Shown here one piece after another: positions 46,684-57,862 of a stretch of 64,000 nt of DNA (positions within the stretch are counted from its first letter, which is position 1; the number at the start of each line of letters is the position of its first letter). The notes beneath the pieces were generated by a model. That model was not told where the DNA came from, did not search any database, and saw only the letters and a program-made list of their open reading frames with translations. The position numbers were made by a program, and so were the translations under genes. Source of the DNA: Panonychus citri (taxonomy: Eukaryota; Arthropoda; Arachnida; Trombidiformes; Tetranychidae); NCBI RefSeq assembly GCF_014898815.1, contig NW_026515549.1, forward strand, positions 806,001 to 870,000, read 5' to 3'.

Positions 46684-48100
46684 TTTAGCGATCAATTGAG
46701 TTACCTGGAAACGGAAAGTGCAAACCCCAGGTCATTCTTCAGTACTCAAAATGTATTGAATCCAATTCGTGATAATCGATGCGTTTGTTTCCTCGAACTT
46801 TTCATTCTCGGTTTCTCGATATTAGTATTTCATTGTATTGAACTGATTATGTTTTTTAAGCAAGAAAACAAGATTAGATCAGCTCGATTAATTGTTACAC
46901 AGTAGATTACAATTAAGATGTCGTTACTTTAGCCATTCGTTTATTTTATTTGCTAATAGTTTGATCTCTGGCATTTTCATCGGAGCTGCGCCAATTTTTA
47001 ACGATTTTAAACTAGTTGCTTTATTTATATTCATCGCTGAAGTTGCAGATGGAATTGTTGATATTAATAAGTACAATTAAAGATGCTGATTGTCAATCAA
47101 TTCGATAATTGGTCTGATTGTCTTTGTAGTTGTTAAATAATACAGTTCTAAGATGTGTTCACTAGAATTTGACAAAAAGTTTGAGTCATTTTTTTTCTTC
47201 TCTCTGATTGTTTACAATTGATTAAATTATATCAAATGAAAGTTCAGCTATTCATCTACATTCATGAAAAATTTCAAAAAATTCTAATGAAAGGTTTTTG
47301 AACAATTAAATTTTGAAAAAAAGTTCCCAAATTTTCGAAAATTTTTCATTTCTCTATGAGAAATTAACAAGGAGAGCAAGAAATGCGTTTGGTCAGAATT
47401 TTTAAATTAGCATATTTTTAATATGCGATTTCATGGTAACCTTTAACCTTTACGGTTTTTTATCATTGCCTCTGAGCATCTTTTGGTGTTTTCAAAAATC
47501 AAATGTGACCTTTGGTTCTCGTTAAAAAGCCATTAATTCGAAAAATATGGTGAAAATTCTGATTTTCGCGATTTTTTTTTCAAAATTTAATTGTTCAAAA
47601 ACCTTTCATTAGAATTTTTTGAAATTTTTCATGAATGTAGATGAATAGCTGAACTTTCATTTGATATAATTTAATTAATTGTAAACAATCAGAGAGAAGA
47701 AAAAAAATGACTCAAACTTTTTGTCAAATTCTAGTGAATACATCTTAGTATCTACATGGAAAGAGATATGTGCCAATTGGCTTTAAGTGTATCAGATGTG
47801 CTTTGGTGTGGGTTCGTTGATCGCCCCGGTCATTTGTGGACCTTTTTTGCCAATATTTAATAACGAAACGTGCATAGTTAAACAGTGTTTTGGTCTTGTT
47901 TCTCCTTCTGCCGATTAATTTACATCCCGTTAACATACATTTATGTATTCTCTGAGATTAAATATCTTATCCAGTTCATCATATTAAAAGTATATTTGAT
48001 TCTATTAGTTTATTGTGCCAAAGTAATTAAATTATCAACTATTTTTCAACACAAAAAAGCGGCTGAAAGACCATCGATCCAAAGTATTGATTACCATTGA
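46684..48100 (+). CDS. Unresolved multi-pass membrane protein gene or remnant
   Basis: Three open stretches look like pieces of one small multi-pass protein: 46684-46902 (F-L-E-L-F-I-L-G-F-S-I-L-V-F-H then a basic loop), 46903-47080 (two hydrophobic helices, I-S-G-I-F-I-G-A-A-P and L-V-A-L-F-I-F-I-A-E-V) and 47886-48100 (two more helices and a polar tail ending S-I-D-Y-H, after the acceptor-like TTAAACAG). The first two meet out of frame at about 46892-46903, and no donor/acceptor pair that I tried joins the second to the third in phase. A 601-bp foldback element fills most of the gap between parts two and three. I do not recognise the family. It may be live with a structure I missed, or a decaying gene. 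Confidence 0.35.
47148..47748. mobile_element. 601-bp foldback (long-TIR) MITE
   Basis: The first about 190 bp (CTAAGATGTGTTCACTAG... to about 47335) return as inverse at about 47575-47748 (...CTAGTGAATACATCTTAG). The arms differ by a few bases. The unpaired middle of about 240 bp is AT-rich and has no open frame. No clear target duplication is seen at the ends. A deleted relative lies at 37341-37410. No transposase is encoded, so it would depend on another element. Confidence 0.8.
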
Positions 48101-48787
48101 TCAAGTTTTTTTCTCAAAATTTTCGAAAATCTCTTTTAATGTGTACTGAATGTACAGTAAACTAGAAGATGGAAAGACTGGTCTGTAAATGAAGTCGTGA
48201 CGACCTTCTAATTGTGATGACAACGAAAAAGTAGTTGTGGGCTATTAAAAGGCTGTTGAAAGAAAAAGAAAAAGAGAAAATTTCAAAACATAACCTTTGG
48301 CCTTTTTGTTGGTGCCTATTTTGAAAAGCTGTCTAGTGGTATTTTTGATATCTTAGCGCTTCAGATTCTGCTAAGTTTTCATCAAAAACCGTGAATCATA
48401 ATAATTAAATGATTACTTTGTTAATCAGAATGAAATTGCTGCCCTTTATTACGCTTTTATCAATGAGACTCATGAAATTTTGAAGAACGTGAAAATATTG
48501 ATCCATTTGATTGGAAAAGTAGATAAAACAAGAGCCTTGATCGTGTTGAAATTGAAGTAATCAGGACTTGAGATCATTTGGAAACATAAATTTCAGTTAT
48601 GATTATTCAAATGCTTAAAACTTATGAATTTTATCTCAAGATAAGCATGGAAAATGTCGGTTCACTGTTCATGGTCAACGTGAAATAATCATACACCCTA
48701 TAAGCCCATCAATTTCAAAATAACTGCAAGTTGTTGATAAAATGTCTTCCAGTGTACAGAGATACGAACAAAGAGAAATTATTTAAT
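48101..48787. other. Intergenic, upstream membrane gene to PIG-U 3' end
   Basis: AT-rich, no gene seen. It should include the PIG-U 3' UTR. Confidence 0.5.
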
Positions 48788-50689
48788 TCATTCAGCGGAC
48801 AATTCAAGTTTCAATGGTTTTTTTTGCTCGTCAAGTTTGATCCCGTTTGACAGATAAAAATCACGTTTCAAATAGGCAAACAATAAGTCAGTGATTAAGA
48901 ATATCTGGTAGAAAGTAAAAGGAAAACATTAGTAGAAGTAATAAAAGAGATGTTTAGATTTGTCCGAGTTGATTGTTACTCACTTGACCAACGTTATAAG
49001 CCAATGTTACTCCGAAATAAAAATTAGAATTTGCTGTTCCTAAAATTATCCACATTTGCCACATAAGAGGAGCAAGAACAGTACAAGAAATGAAGACACA
49101 GGCAACAAGTAGTCCTTGTTTCATATCTAAGAAAAGAGAAAGTGATTGATATGAACTGGTCACTGGGAAAGATTTTAAGATCAACTTACAGGTGAAAAGG
49201 TGAGTCCATTGAGGTAGTAAAGCCAAATAGATTGATAGATCACTTATCGATGGATAAGGTTTGAAGAGAGATAGAAGAATCAATGTGACAAGGAAAAAGA
49301 AGTTTGGATTTTCTCTGAAAGTTGAAAGAGAACAAATTAGGTTTTAGACATTTCAAGGTTCCTTTTGGTTTTGTTCTTACTTTAGAGTTAAAGATAAAGG
49401 AATAGAATAGACGAAAGTGTTTATTTGGAATGTCCACAAAAAGAAATCACGAAATTGGTCAAACATTTCGGTAAAAAAGTACCAAAAAAGACCGATGTTC
49501 GGTGTGAAGTCTGGAACAGATAATCTTTTAGGAAAAGAAAAGAAAAATTATAAATAAAGTAAAGCCAAACAGTCAGACTAAGTGATTAGTGATTAACTAT
49601 TGTTCTGTAATTAAATACTTACAGAAATAAATATGACGACGATAAATAAGCGAACGATCCAGCGATTGATTCAGAGACCATGACGAAAATTGAAATGAGT
49701 AAAAGAGTCGAAATGAAACAAGCTGCCAGAGAAAAAATGGTTCCTTTCGACGAATATGAGAACGATTTTCTATAAAAAAAGAGCACATCGAGTTAGTATG
49801 ATTCTTATTACAATTTTGCGATTTTCTTGCTTACCCATTAGAATTGGTCTTTTCAAGAGCCATAAGAACAGGGAAAACCAACAGGATCGGGTAAAGTGAA
49901 TGATAGGCGACCAAAGCTACTAACAAACACGCGGCACTTCTGAAGCCTAAACTTACGGTCAACATAATTAGACTCATGAGAAAATTTGTAAATACTGAAG
50001 TAGATTTAGCAACACAGGGTAAGATTGAATAAGGAAGAAGTAAGTAGATTGTGAAGATTCTGAAACTTATGTCGCCAATAATTTTCTCTGGTATTTCTAA
50101 AGCCTCAGAATCAGTTTTCTTTAGTTTCTTTAACTTGATCTTTTCCCACTTTCTGATGGTCTTTAACTGGAGGTAACTGGATAGACTCAAAAAGATGGCG
50201 GTAACTAAATCAACCAAAGTAAATATAACTGGAATCCATTGATCACAATTGACTATTAAAAAGTTGTAAAATTGAAGGAACAGAGGAACTTCATGGAAAG
50301 TATCGCCTTCATATGGTGATATGTTATGTTTCATCAGTGTGACACCTTCGACAACTGAAAAGACAGATCAAGAATTGAATAAATGTCTCGGTGAATGAAT
50401 TCAGTTTGACATGATTAACATTGAAATTAGTTTATTAGTTTATACCTCTTTTCCAAGAATTGACAGGGGTTGAAATTTCCACTCTATCAGCTATCATTTT
50501 CTGATATGAACTGGACATCAAAAGCATCCGAACGGTAAACCCAAAAACAAGCAAAAAAGCTGCTTTCGTTAAATGGAAAACCTGAGCAAAAATAAACAAC
50601 AAGTAATCAATTAAATCAATGAGTGAAAAGCAATTTAGACAATCAACCAAAAAGCAATAATTAAAACTCACATTAGCAACAGAGCCCAT
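48788..50689 (-). CDS. PIGU: PIG-U, GPI transamidase subunit
   Basis: Eight exons, minus strand: 50689-50672, 50581-50446, 50354-49835, 49769-49623, 49524-49381, 49314-49190, 49126-48984, 48904-48788; 449 residues against about 435 in the family. The subunit sits in the ER membrane in the GPI transamidase complex (with PIG-K, GAA1, PIG-S and PIG-T) and helps bind the GPI lipid. Seen: S-W-K-R-V-V-E-G, I-S-P-Y-E-G-D-T-F-H-E-V-P-L, L-P-Y-S-I-L-P-C-V-A-K-S-T, Y-H-S-L-Y-P, P-D-F-T-P-N-I-G-L-F-W-Y-F-F-T-E-M-F and G-T-A-N-S-N-F-Y-F, all in family order, with many membrane helices. The 18-nt first exon was chosen because removing the intron 50671-50582 places the first helix right after the start. 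PIG-Z lies next upstream on the same strand. Confidence 0.93.
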
Positions 50690-51161
50690 TGTTTGTTAGG
50701 CAAAAGAGTAAATAATTACTCAAGAATGATGTTCCGGAGTATTAGAAACCAGCCCAATTCCAGAATGAGGTTGTCAATTAAGCTTTGAATAGATTTTAAA
50801 TGAATAATCAACTTCCACTGGCCAATTAATCAAGAATTAAATCAAATCTGATTAAAGATAAACTTTCAAGATGAGTTAACATGTGATAAAGATTCAAATG
50901 ATTTGAGGTTACAAATTTTCTTGGCGCAATTTTTGAAAAATGAAACTCGTTAATCGAAATGATTTTCATTTTTAATAGAAATTCTTAGTATTTATTTAGT
51001 TGATCATTTTAAATTAATCTATTACAAGACTAAAAGTTGATTTGGAAAGGTTTGCATTTTGTGATGAAAGTGTTTAGGTTGTTTACTTGGCAGTGGTTAA
51101 ATTGAATCAAATCATTTGATTACTTTGAGATCAATTTTATGATTGGAAAGTTATTTCAAGT
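50690..51161. other. Intergenic, PIG-Z 3' end to PIG-U promoter
   Basis: About 470 bp of AT-rich DNA between two genes on the same strand. No feature seen. Confidence 0.5.
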
Positions 51162-52890
51162 TTATGGGAAATTTGGATTGATTGTTTGGCCCTTTGGATA
51201 ATTGACTGAATAAATATCCAAACTAAAGGCTTCTTTTATGAGATCGTAACGATCTTCACGCTCAGAATTAACTAGAAGGTGTTGAAAAGATGCTTCCAGA
51301 TCTTCATGAGTAAAATGAGGGAAGAATCGATGTTGAAGGTTAAATGTCACATTCTGCCAATTGTTGGTTAACTTGTCTAAATACCAAGATAAAGAACTGG
51401 GCTGAATTAGAAGGACTTTGTCGCGATCTGAATCTAGTGCCACTTCATTCAATTTATTGTTTATTGCTTCAGGAAAATCCATAATTGAAAGATCATGAAA
51501 CTTGATCCTTTCACTGTCAACAGGTATGTTGAGTAGTGTTTGGGGTGGAAGGTAAGTTCGAGAAAAAATTATGTCGAATCTTGATGATTCGTCTTGGTTT
51601 ATATCACGATTTAACTTGAAAAGTGCTTGAGTTACTCCTGATTGGTGAACGAATCCATAGATGTAGGTGAAGAAAAGATTGAACAAAATCCAACAGAAGA
51701 ATAGAGATTTTCTTACTCGGAATTTTTCAGCGTAAAGGTAAGAGAGGAAAAGAAGACATGGTAACAGGAATCTCGGCTCTTGGTGAGGAATAAATGAAAG
51801 AGTAATAAGTGATACCCAGAATGTGAGAAGCATAATTTTTCGAGCTGGAATCATCTTGTATCGAAATGGTCGCGTGGAAATTTTGATGATTTCGAAATAA
51901 GCTAAAAGCCCAAGTAACCCAAATGAAAGAGGGACATTGACTAGCATATGATGATAAGGATCATGAAGACCATGATTCTTAAGATTAGAAGTATCTCTGT
52001 TGTAATTCAAGAAATTCCAAGGTGTGAATATCACCGAGCTTTTATCCAGAAATTGTGATAAGTTCAAATCTCCAGAGAGAAATTCCTGTAAGATGACAGA
52101 TGAAAAATGAACTGGTTATTATTGGTGACAGAAAGACACAAGAATAAGAAATACTCACAATAAAATGGTCTAGATTTTCTCGTCGATAATAACCTGAGTC
52201 AACTAGAACGTTGAACAAACTTGCTAAACTGAAACTCGGCAGGACGGTTAAACCATTTTTCAATTGTCTATTGGGAAATTTATGTTTACCGATTGATAGA
52301 TAGAAAATCAATGGAATGAAAGTGAAAATCGGGAATGTTGGACGATTAAATAATCCTAAGGCTAAAATGATTCCAAGCCATCGGTTGTGTCGAGTCTTTT
52401 TAGTGACTAAACTGCTGATGACAATGTAAAGCACCAAAGAAACAAAAATAGTCTCAAGAGAATTGGTGAAAGTGTGGTTCAAATGGGTCAGCGTTAAGTA
52501 TGAGGTGGAGAAAATCAAACAGGGAAATGACCATTGCCAACCAAGGGTCAGTTTTGAAATTTTATACAAACAATAATCGGCAATGAATGAAAGTCCAGTG
52601 AAAATGAGTCGAGGTAAGACCATAATGAAATAGCTGTTTAACCAACTTTGTTTGAGAAGAAAAAACGGCGAATTGAGAAGGAGAGGCAATAAAATACTTC
52701 GAATTGGCTGGTCACCTTTAAATTCCCATGTTTTCAACCATTTTGTTCCGAGAGCTTCACCAATTATCGGCTCAGTGAATTGGAAAAATTCATCCGGTTG
52801 AATGTAACCATGTTGAGGAAATAAAGTCAAAGCTAAACGTAAAATCCATGAGATACCAATTAAATTACGAATCGGTGAATTAGAAGTCAT
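51162..52890 (-). CDS. PIGZ: PIG-Z/SMP3-like GPI mannosyltransferase 4
   Basis: Exons 52890-52159 and 52085-51162 (donor GTGAGT, acceptor TTACAG, phase 0), 551 residues. This is a GT22-family ER membrane mannosyltransferase; PIG-Z/SMP3 adds the fourth mannose to the GPI core using dolichol-phosphate mannose. The family lumenal motif appears as Q-P-D-E (31-34) in G-Y-I-Q-P-D-E-F-F-Q, followed by W-E-F-K-G-D-Q-P-I-R-S. The C-terminal half has T-P-W-N-F-L-N-Y-N, N-L-K-N-H-G-L-H-D-P-Y-H-H and I-P-H-Q-E-P-R-F-L-L-P. The N-L-x-x-H-G block points to PIG-Z rather than PIG-B, ALG9 or ALG12. The usual H-P-D-E has Gln in place of His. It is divergent from SARAF and in tandem with PIG-U. Confidence 0.88.
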
Positions 52891-54036
52891 ATTATTCTAA
52901 TGATATGATAGATAATAGAATCTATTCAGAATCGTAGATTAGAAAGACATTCAACATTAACTCTGATTGTAAACAACAATCGAAATTCAATTGATTCAAA
53001 TGAAAAAAATTCTGAAAATCTGACAGCTGATCAGCGAAAACGAACGAAACCCGATAGATGTCACTAGTCAGGTCGAAATTCAATTCGACAAAGTGACAAT
53101 TTTATGCGAATTTCATTGATTGTGTTAATTGATTTCGTTTAACATCCCAACTATTTGGTGAGATTTAAGTTCATGTAATCGTAATTGTCCAAATCAAATC
53201 AAGGTGAGTTATCGTTAGTATCGATCAGTGAAGGTCCGTTGCTGTAAAGATAAAAAGTTATCATTTTTAATAGAAAATTAAAGTTCGAATTAATTTCGAG
53301 AAGTTAATTATTCTGGCATTATACAATTAATAATTCTGGAATTTAAGTTACGCTGATTTCCATCAAGTTTAAATTATTTCGTTAGATTAATCAAACAATT
53401 TAAAAGAAAGTAAAATTTTGACGATTTTGTTTTTCTCGTTCACAGTTTATCATATATTCATTATTTTTATCTACTAATTATTTACCTTATTCTAATCAAA
53501 CATGTTGGCATCAATAACATTAATTGTTTTGTCAATCAATTTTCTTATTGTTTAATTAACAAGAATTCAAAATGATCCCTTGATTAGGTTATTATGATTA
53601 CACAAAGAAATTGACATTTGAGTCACGTGATTCTTCAGCTGTTTAGTTAAATGTTTTTGTTGAAGAAAATTAATTTTCTTCATTAGTTTGTCTTCGTGAT
53701 TATTTTTGATTATCTTTAATTCAGTTCAATTCAATTTGATTATTTTTCGTTCTCCGTTTTAATTGATTGTTTGGTAACTTTAATCTTCTTCAACAATAAT
53801 TCATCTTCTTCTCGAGGTAATTAACTGTTTTGGATTTTGTGTCTTATGTTGACGTGTCTTAATTTCTATTGTTATTTCAAGTTATCTTATTGCCTATTTC
53901 TTAATTCTAATATTTTGATTAGTTGATTTTTTATCCCAATTAACCAATTTCTTTCGTAGAATTTCAATTTATCGGCTGTTATTTTCTTTTCTTACCTTTG
54001 CTTGTTTTTTTAGATTGGAATTGTAAAAGAATCGAG
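52891..54036. other. Divergent promoter region, PIG-Z / SARAF
   Basis: No coding sequence seen. An acceptor-like TTGTTTTTTTAG at 54002-54013 just before the SARAF start suggests an upstream non-coding SARAF exon in this stretch. Confidence 0.6.
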
Positions 54037-54903
54037 ATGAAAATCGTGATCTCTGTTTTGATTTTCTTTTTTGTTGGAAATGTTTTTGGTAAATCAGATA
54101 GAATTAAACTGAAAGATGTCCAAGTGTTAACTCTGAGAAAAGGTAAATATACTGAAGCTCGAAGATCACATCGAGTTCCTCAATTAGCTTGTGTTGGAGG
54201 ATCAGCTCGATGTTCATTCATTCCTGAAACTGTTCAATGTTACAATCGTGGTTGGGATGGAGTAACAGTTAATTGGGAATGTAAAGCTGACATGGATAAG
54301 AAATATTCATTTGGACAATTGGAGGTCACATGTGAAGGTTATGATCACCCCGATGATTCTTATATTCTTGCAGGTTCTTGTGGTCTTGAATTTTCACTCA
54401 ACATCGCCAATGGAGCTTATCAGGAAAGAGTATTCAAACCTCCTCCATATCCTGGAAAATCAGCATCGGAAGCTTCAGAACTTGGGTCACAATCGATCTT
54501 TTTTATAGTCATTGTGTTTGGTGTTCTTATTTTCATCATTTATCTTTTCCGAAGTCCTCCAAATGCTCACGAACCTTCAGCACCTCCTCCACCTCCAGGC
54601 TTTAGACCAGATTATTTCACTGGAAGTGGTTACAACGATTATACGAGTGGACCATCATGTGGATCGGGAGGTTCAGCGAGATCTCAAGAAGAGGGACCAG
54701 GATTTGGAACGGGATTTTTAACTGGAGGTTTTCTTGGTTATTTATTTGGTAGGAATTCAAGTGGTCCTAATTACACTCGTGATTACTCATCATCTCATAC
54801 GAGTCATAACTCAGGGTATTCAAGAACTTCATCTGAACCATTCATACCTCCTGAGACGGGAACAGAAACTAAAACTGGTTATGCAACAACAAAACGCCGT
54901 TAA
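54037..54903 (+). CDS. SARAF: SARAF (TMEM66), full-length copy
   Basis: One coding exon of 288 residues. A signal peptide (V-I-S-V-L-I-F-F-F-V-G) is followed by D-R-I-K-L-K-D-V-Q-V-L-T-L-R-K-G, the family's N-terminal block, a cysteine-rich ectodomain (V-P-Q-L-A-C; R-C-S-F-I-P-E-T-V-Q-C-Y-N-R-G-W-D-G; W-E-C-K-A-D-M; S-C-G-L-E-F), one transmembrane helix (about 154-176) and a cytosolic tail rich in Gly, Pro, Ser and Tyr ending K-R-R. SARAF is an ER membrane protein that promotes inactivation of store-operated calcium entry by acting on STIM1. This is the only copy here with all parts, so it is the parent of the chimeras at 35.3 and 40.9 kb. The start is the ATG at 54037, after an acceptor-like TTTTTTTAG. 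Confidence 0.92.
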   Translation: MKIVISVLIFFFVGNVFGKSDRIKLKDVQVLTLRKGKYTEARRSHRVPQLACVGGSARCSFIPETVQCYNRGWDGVTVNWECKADMDKKYSFGQLEVTCEGYDHPDDSYILAGSCGLEFSLNIANGAYQERVFKPPPYPGKSASEASELGSQSIFFIVIVFGVLIFIIYLFRSPPNAHEPSAPPPPPGFRPDYFTGSGYNDYTSGPSCGSGGSARSQEEGPGFGTGFLTGGFLGYLFGRNSSGPNYTRDYSSSHTSHNSGYSRTSSEPFIPPETGTETKTGYATTKRR

Positions 54904-55450
54904 TTTTTCGATCAAAATCTCAAAATCATTTACAGCATTTCTCAATAACTTTCGCCAAGTTACCAAGAGGTTTAGTCGAGTTACTGAAAAATGCTGTATT
55001 TCATTTCATCTTAAATCGCCTAATGATTATTAAGTTCGAGAGAAATCACATTAATCATTTTAATCCTCCAACAATTACAATTGACAACAACAGTTAACTC
55101 GTTTGATACAACAGAAATTCTGGCTTATTGCCTCTTATTTTATTTTTAATTGTATGATATTAATTTTTAAATGAATCTCTCACTTAAAATCAATTTAATC
55201 TTTGCGATTTGTAAAATTACCCATTAAAAATAAATCATTTAGATGAGACGATACGAGTGAAAAAGTTGGACCGAAGAATATATTAATAATCTCGAGTATT
55301 ACCAGTTATTATCATTTTTAAATAGAGAACAGGTCATAGAATCAAAAGTATCTAAAAATAAAGTTCTCTCAATGAATTTTGAGAAAGTCGAATAATTTTT
55401 GATGCAAAATTTTATTTTTTATTCTAAAGTTAGAAGATGAATGGAAAATT
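54904..55450. other. Convergent intergenic region, SARAF / secreted gene B
   Basis: It holds the 3' flanks of both genes. No gene seen. Confidence 0.5.
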
Positions 55451-56291
55451 TCATTCAACAGAAAGTTGAGTTGTAATATCAACTGGCAATGGAGTAGTGG
55501 GAATTTCTGGTGGAGTAGTGATAATTTGTAATTGTCTATAAAACATTGACACTATTTCTCCGTATCTTTCAACGATCGGAGTCGCTTGTGCTTCATAAGT
55601 GACGACCTTTATATCAACAAGAACTGTGGCAAGTTGATGATCAACGGAATTCGCAAGAATTCGGATCTGTCCATTTTCGGACTTCGTGAAATTTTTTATG
55701 TCGTCTCTGAAGGTCCCAACACCGTCAGTTAATTTTGAGACAACACTAACTAGTGGGAGTTTGGAGCTTTTTATACCTTCAATGATCGCTGATGAAGTGT
55801 TGTTGGTGATGTCAGGAACTCTCAGGTAATCGTATTCATGATTGAATGTTTCGGTCAAAATGGCGAACTGGCTTATGAAACTTTTGATTGTTCTTTCATA
55901 AGTATCGTCACCACAGATAACTTGGGTTTCGTCCATCAACTCGATATCAGACTTAAGAACTTCGAAGCTTTTGGTCATCACTTTACAAAGATTCTCTTGT
56001 TTCTCATTGATTCCAACTGATTCACTTACGACTTTGATTTGTCCAATTTTGTGTTCGATTCGATTCAAGAGAAGCGATTTGACCAACTCAGGACTGTATT
56101 TACTCGCAGCTTCTTCGAGGAAAGAAGCATCTTCAACCTCATAATTTGAACTTTTGGCAGCACAATTAACTAGAGCGCTTCCTTCTCATATCAATTAAAA
56201 AAAGAAAATTAAAATTCAATAAACAGAAATAAAGTAATCGAAAACACTTACCCAGGCAAAGTAAAGTGACAATTAAAACTTTTGAGACCAT
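55451..56291 (-). CDS. Secreted helical protein, long form B
   Basis: Exons 56291-56252 (40 nt, signal peptide V-L-I-V-T-L-L-C-L-G) and 56181-55451, phase 1, 256 residues. The N-terminal half follows the family: E-E-A-A-S-K-Y-S-P-E-L-V, I-E-H-K-I-G-Q-I-K, E-N-L-C-K-V and Q-V-I-C-G-D-D-T-Y. The C-terminal half is an additional helical region shared with the gene at 58651. The end is Thr/Pro-rich. The N-terminal third was copied to 40926-41214. I do not recognise a function. Two cysteines (in L-C and I-C-G) are conserved in all complete members and could pair. Confidence 0.8.
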
Positions 56292-56790
56292 TTTTGATGT
56301 TTGTCAACCAATCGAAATTCAAACTAATCACTAATGTGAATTGAAGTGATTGTATTTTACTCAATTTAATGAGTTAATTGGCAAAGTACATTTGATATTT
56401 ATATCTGATTATTTAGATTATCTTTTAATTATCAATTGAATGTTTTTTTGTTTCACCTTATCAGAGAAGCATCTTCATCAAAACAATACCTATGACATAA
56501 TATTACTAATTATTGTGGAAAAATAAAATTACCTGCAATCAATATAATTAACAAATAAGCTGAAAAAACACCCATTAATACATTGATTTAGCAATCAGAT
56601 TACCATGTTTAGATTTTACTGCTCTTATTATGATACCCGAACAATACGATTAAAATTATTGGCAGTAACCCAGATAAAAATCTGATTATTGTTAATCATC
56701 AAAGTAACAATTTAATTAGAAGAGAATCAGTTAATAGTACTGAGTTAATTTCTATTTTTTCAGTTGAAACATTGAAACAAAACAATAAAC
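56292..56790. other. Divergent intergenic region, secreted genes B and A'
   Basis: Presumed promoters of both genes. Homology with the copy at 37.3 kb starts at about 56760. No other feature. Confidence 0.5.
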
Positions 56791-57275
56791 ATGATTAACA
56801 AATTGATTGTTGCCACTCTCTTAATTCTAGGTGAGTTCGATACCAAATTGTCAACAGTTGATTAATTTTCGTTGTTTCTTTTAATCTCCTAGGATTCACT
56901 TTGACTCAATGTAAAGTGGATGAAATTGATTTTATCAATGAGATGACAAGAGAATACAGTCCATCCTTGGTCGCTGAGATGCTTGTTGAGCGAATTCAAC
57001 TTCGATCTTCCGAAATCAAAAGAATCAATTCTTCCAGCGAAATAAGTGATCAACATCATACTCTTTGCTCGGTTATACTTTCGACATTCGATGTTCTTCT
57101 AGAAGATATCAAACGATGGGAGAAATGTCCAGTTCTTTGTGGTAACTCTGAGTTTTCCAGGAAATCGAAATATTTTACTGGTCGATATAAACTGTTGATT
57201 GATATTTTCAATCGAGAGTCTAAATCATTGTACGTTCCTTTGATTGGACGTGCAAAGTACTTTCTCTCTTATTAA
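56791..57275 (+). CDS. Small secreted helical protein, copy A'
   Basis: Exons 56791-56830 and 56893-57275, phase 1, 140 residues. The signal peptide, intron and mature protein are almost the same as at 37307-36823, including the intron sequence and about 90 bp of 3' flank. It is shorter than the other full members because it stops after the first helical half (F-N-R-E-S-K-S-L-Y-V). Conserved blocks: Y-S-P-S-L-V, L-C-S-V-I and V-L-C-G-N. Confidence 0.8.
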
Positions 57276-57862
57276 ATGATTATTCATATTCGATTATTAT
57301 ATTGACAGATTAATAAAAATAAAATGGATTTTAAAGCAACAAAAAATTGAGCTCGAATTATTTTCTTAATGATTTCTTTTCGCATGTCGTATTTAACATA
57401 AAAAAATGAAGTTAATTTAGTGGATAAGAATGATTCAATGCTCAGAAGAAAACACGGACATGAACTCGAATCGTTCAACGCACTTCAGCATTGTTAACTC
57501 CACTTGAGATAATCTCAACTCGCAAATAAAGTTAAGGATCAAATCGATTTGTAAGAAACTTAGTTCTCTGGAATACTGATTCGAAATCAGTGTAACTTGT
57601 GTGCATCTCTCTTTTAATAGAAGAAATAATTCAAATCCATCCGAACAACTATTCCTGGAACACTCAAGATGTATCAATACCATGAATTCACAGGACGATA
57701 TTGTAAACTCACACTGGTTAGTTATAAAAAAGAAATAACTTGATACAGGTAAGAGATCAAGGAAAATAAAGAATAATAATTGACAGTTGATTATGTGGTT
57801 TGCAAAAGTAAAATTTTTATTCGAAAGATTAAATTGGTTAGTTACAATTTAGCTCATCGATA
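57276..57862. other. Convergent intergenic region
   Basis: The first about 95 bp are shared with the inverted copy near 36.74-36.82 kb. The rest shows no gene. Confidence 0.5.
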
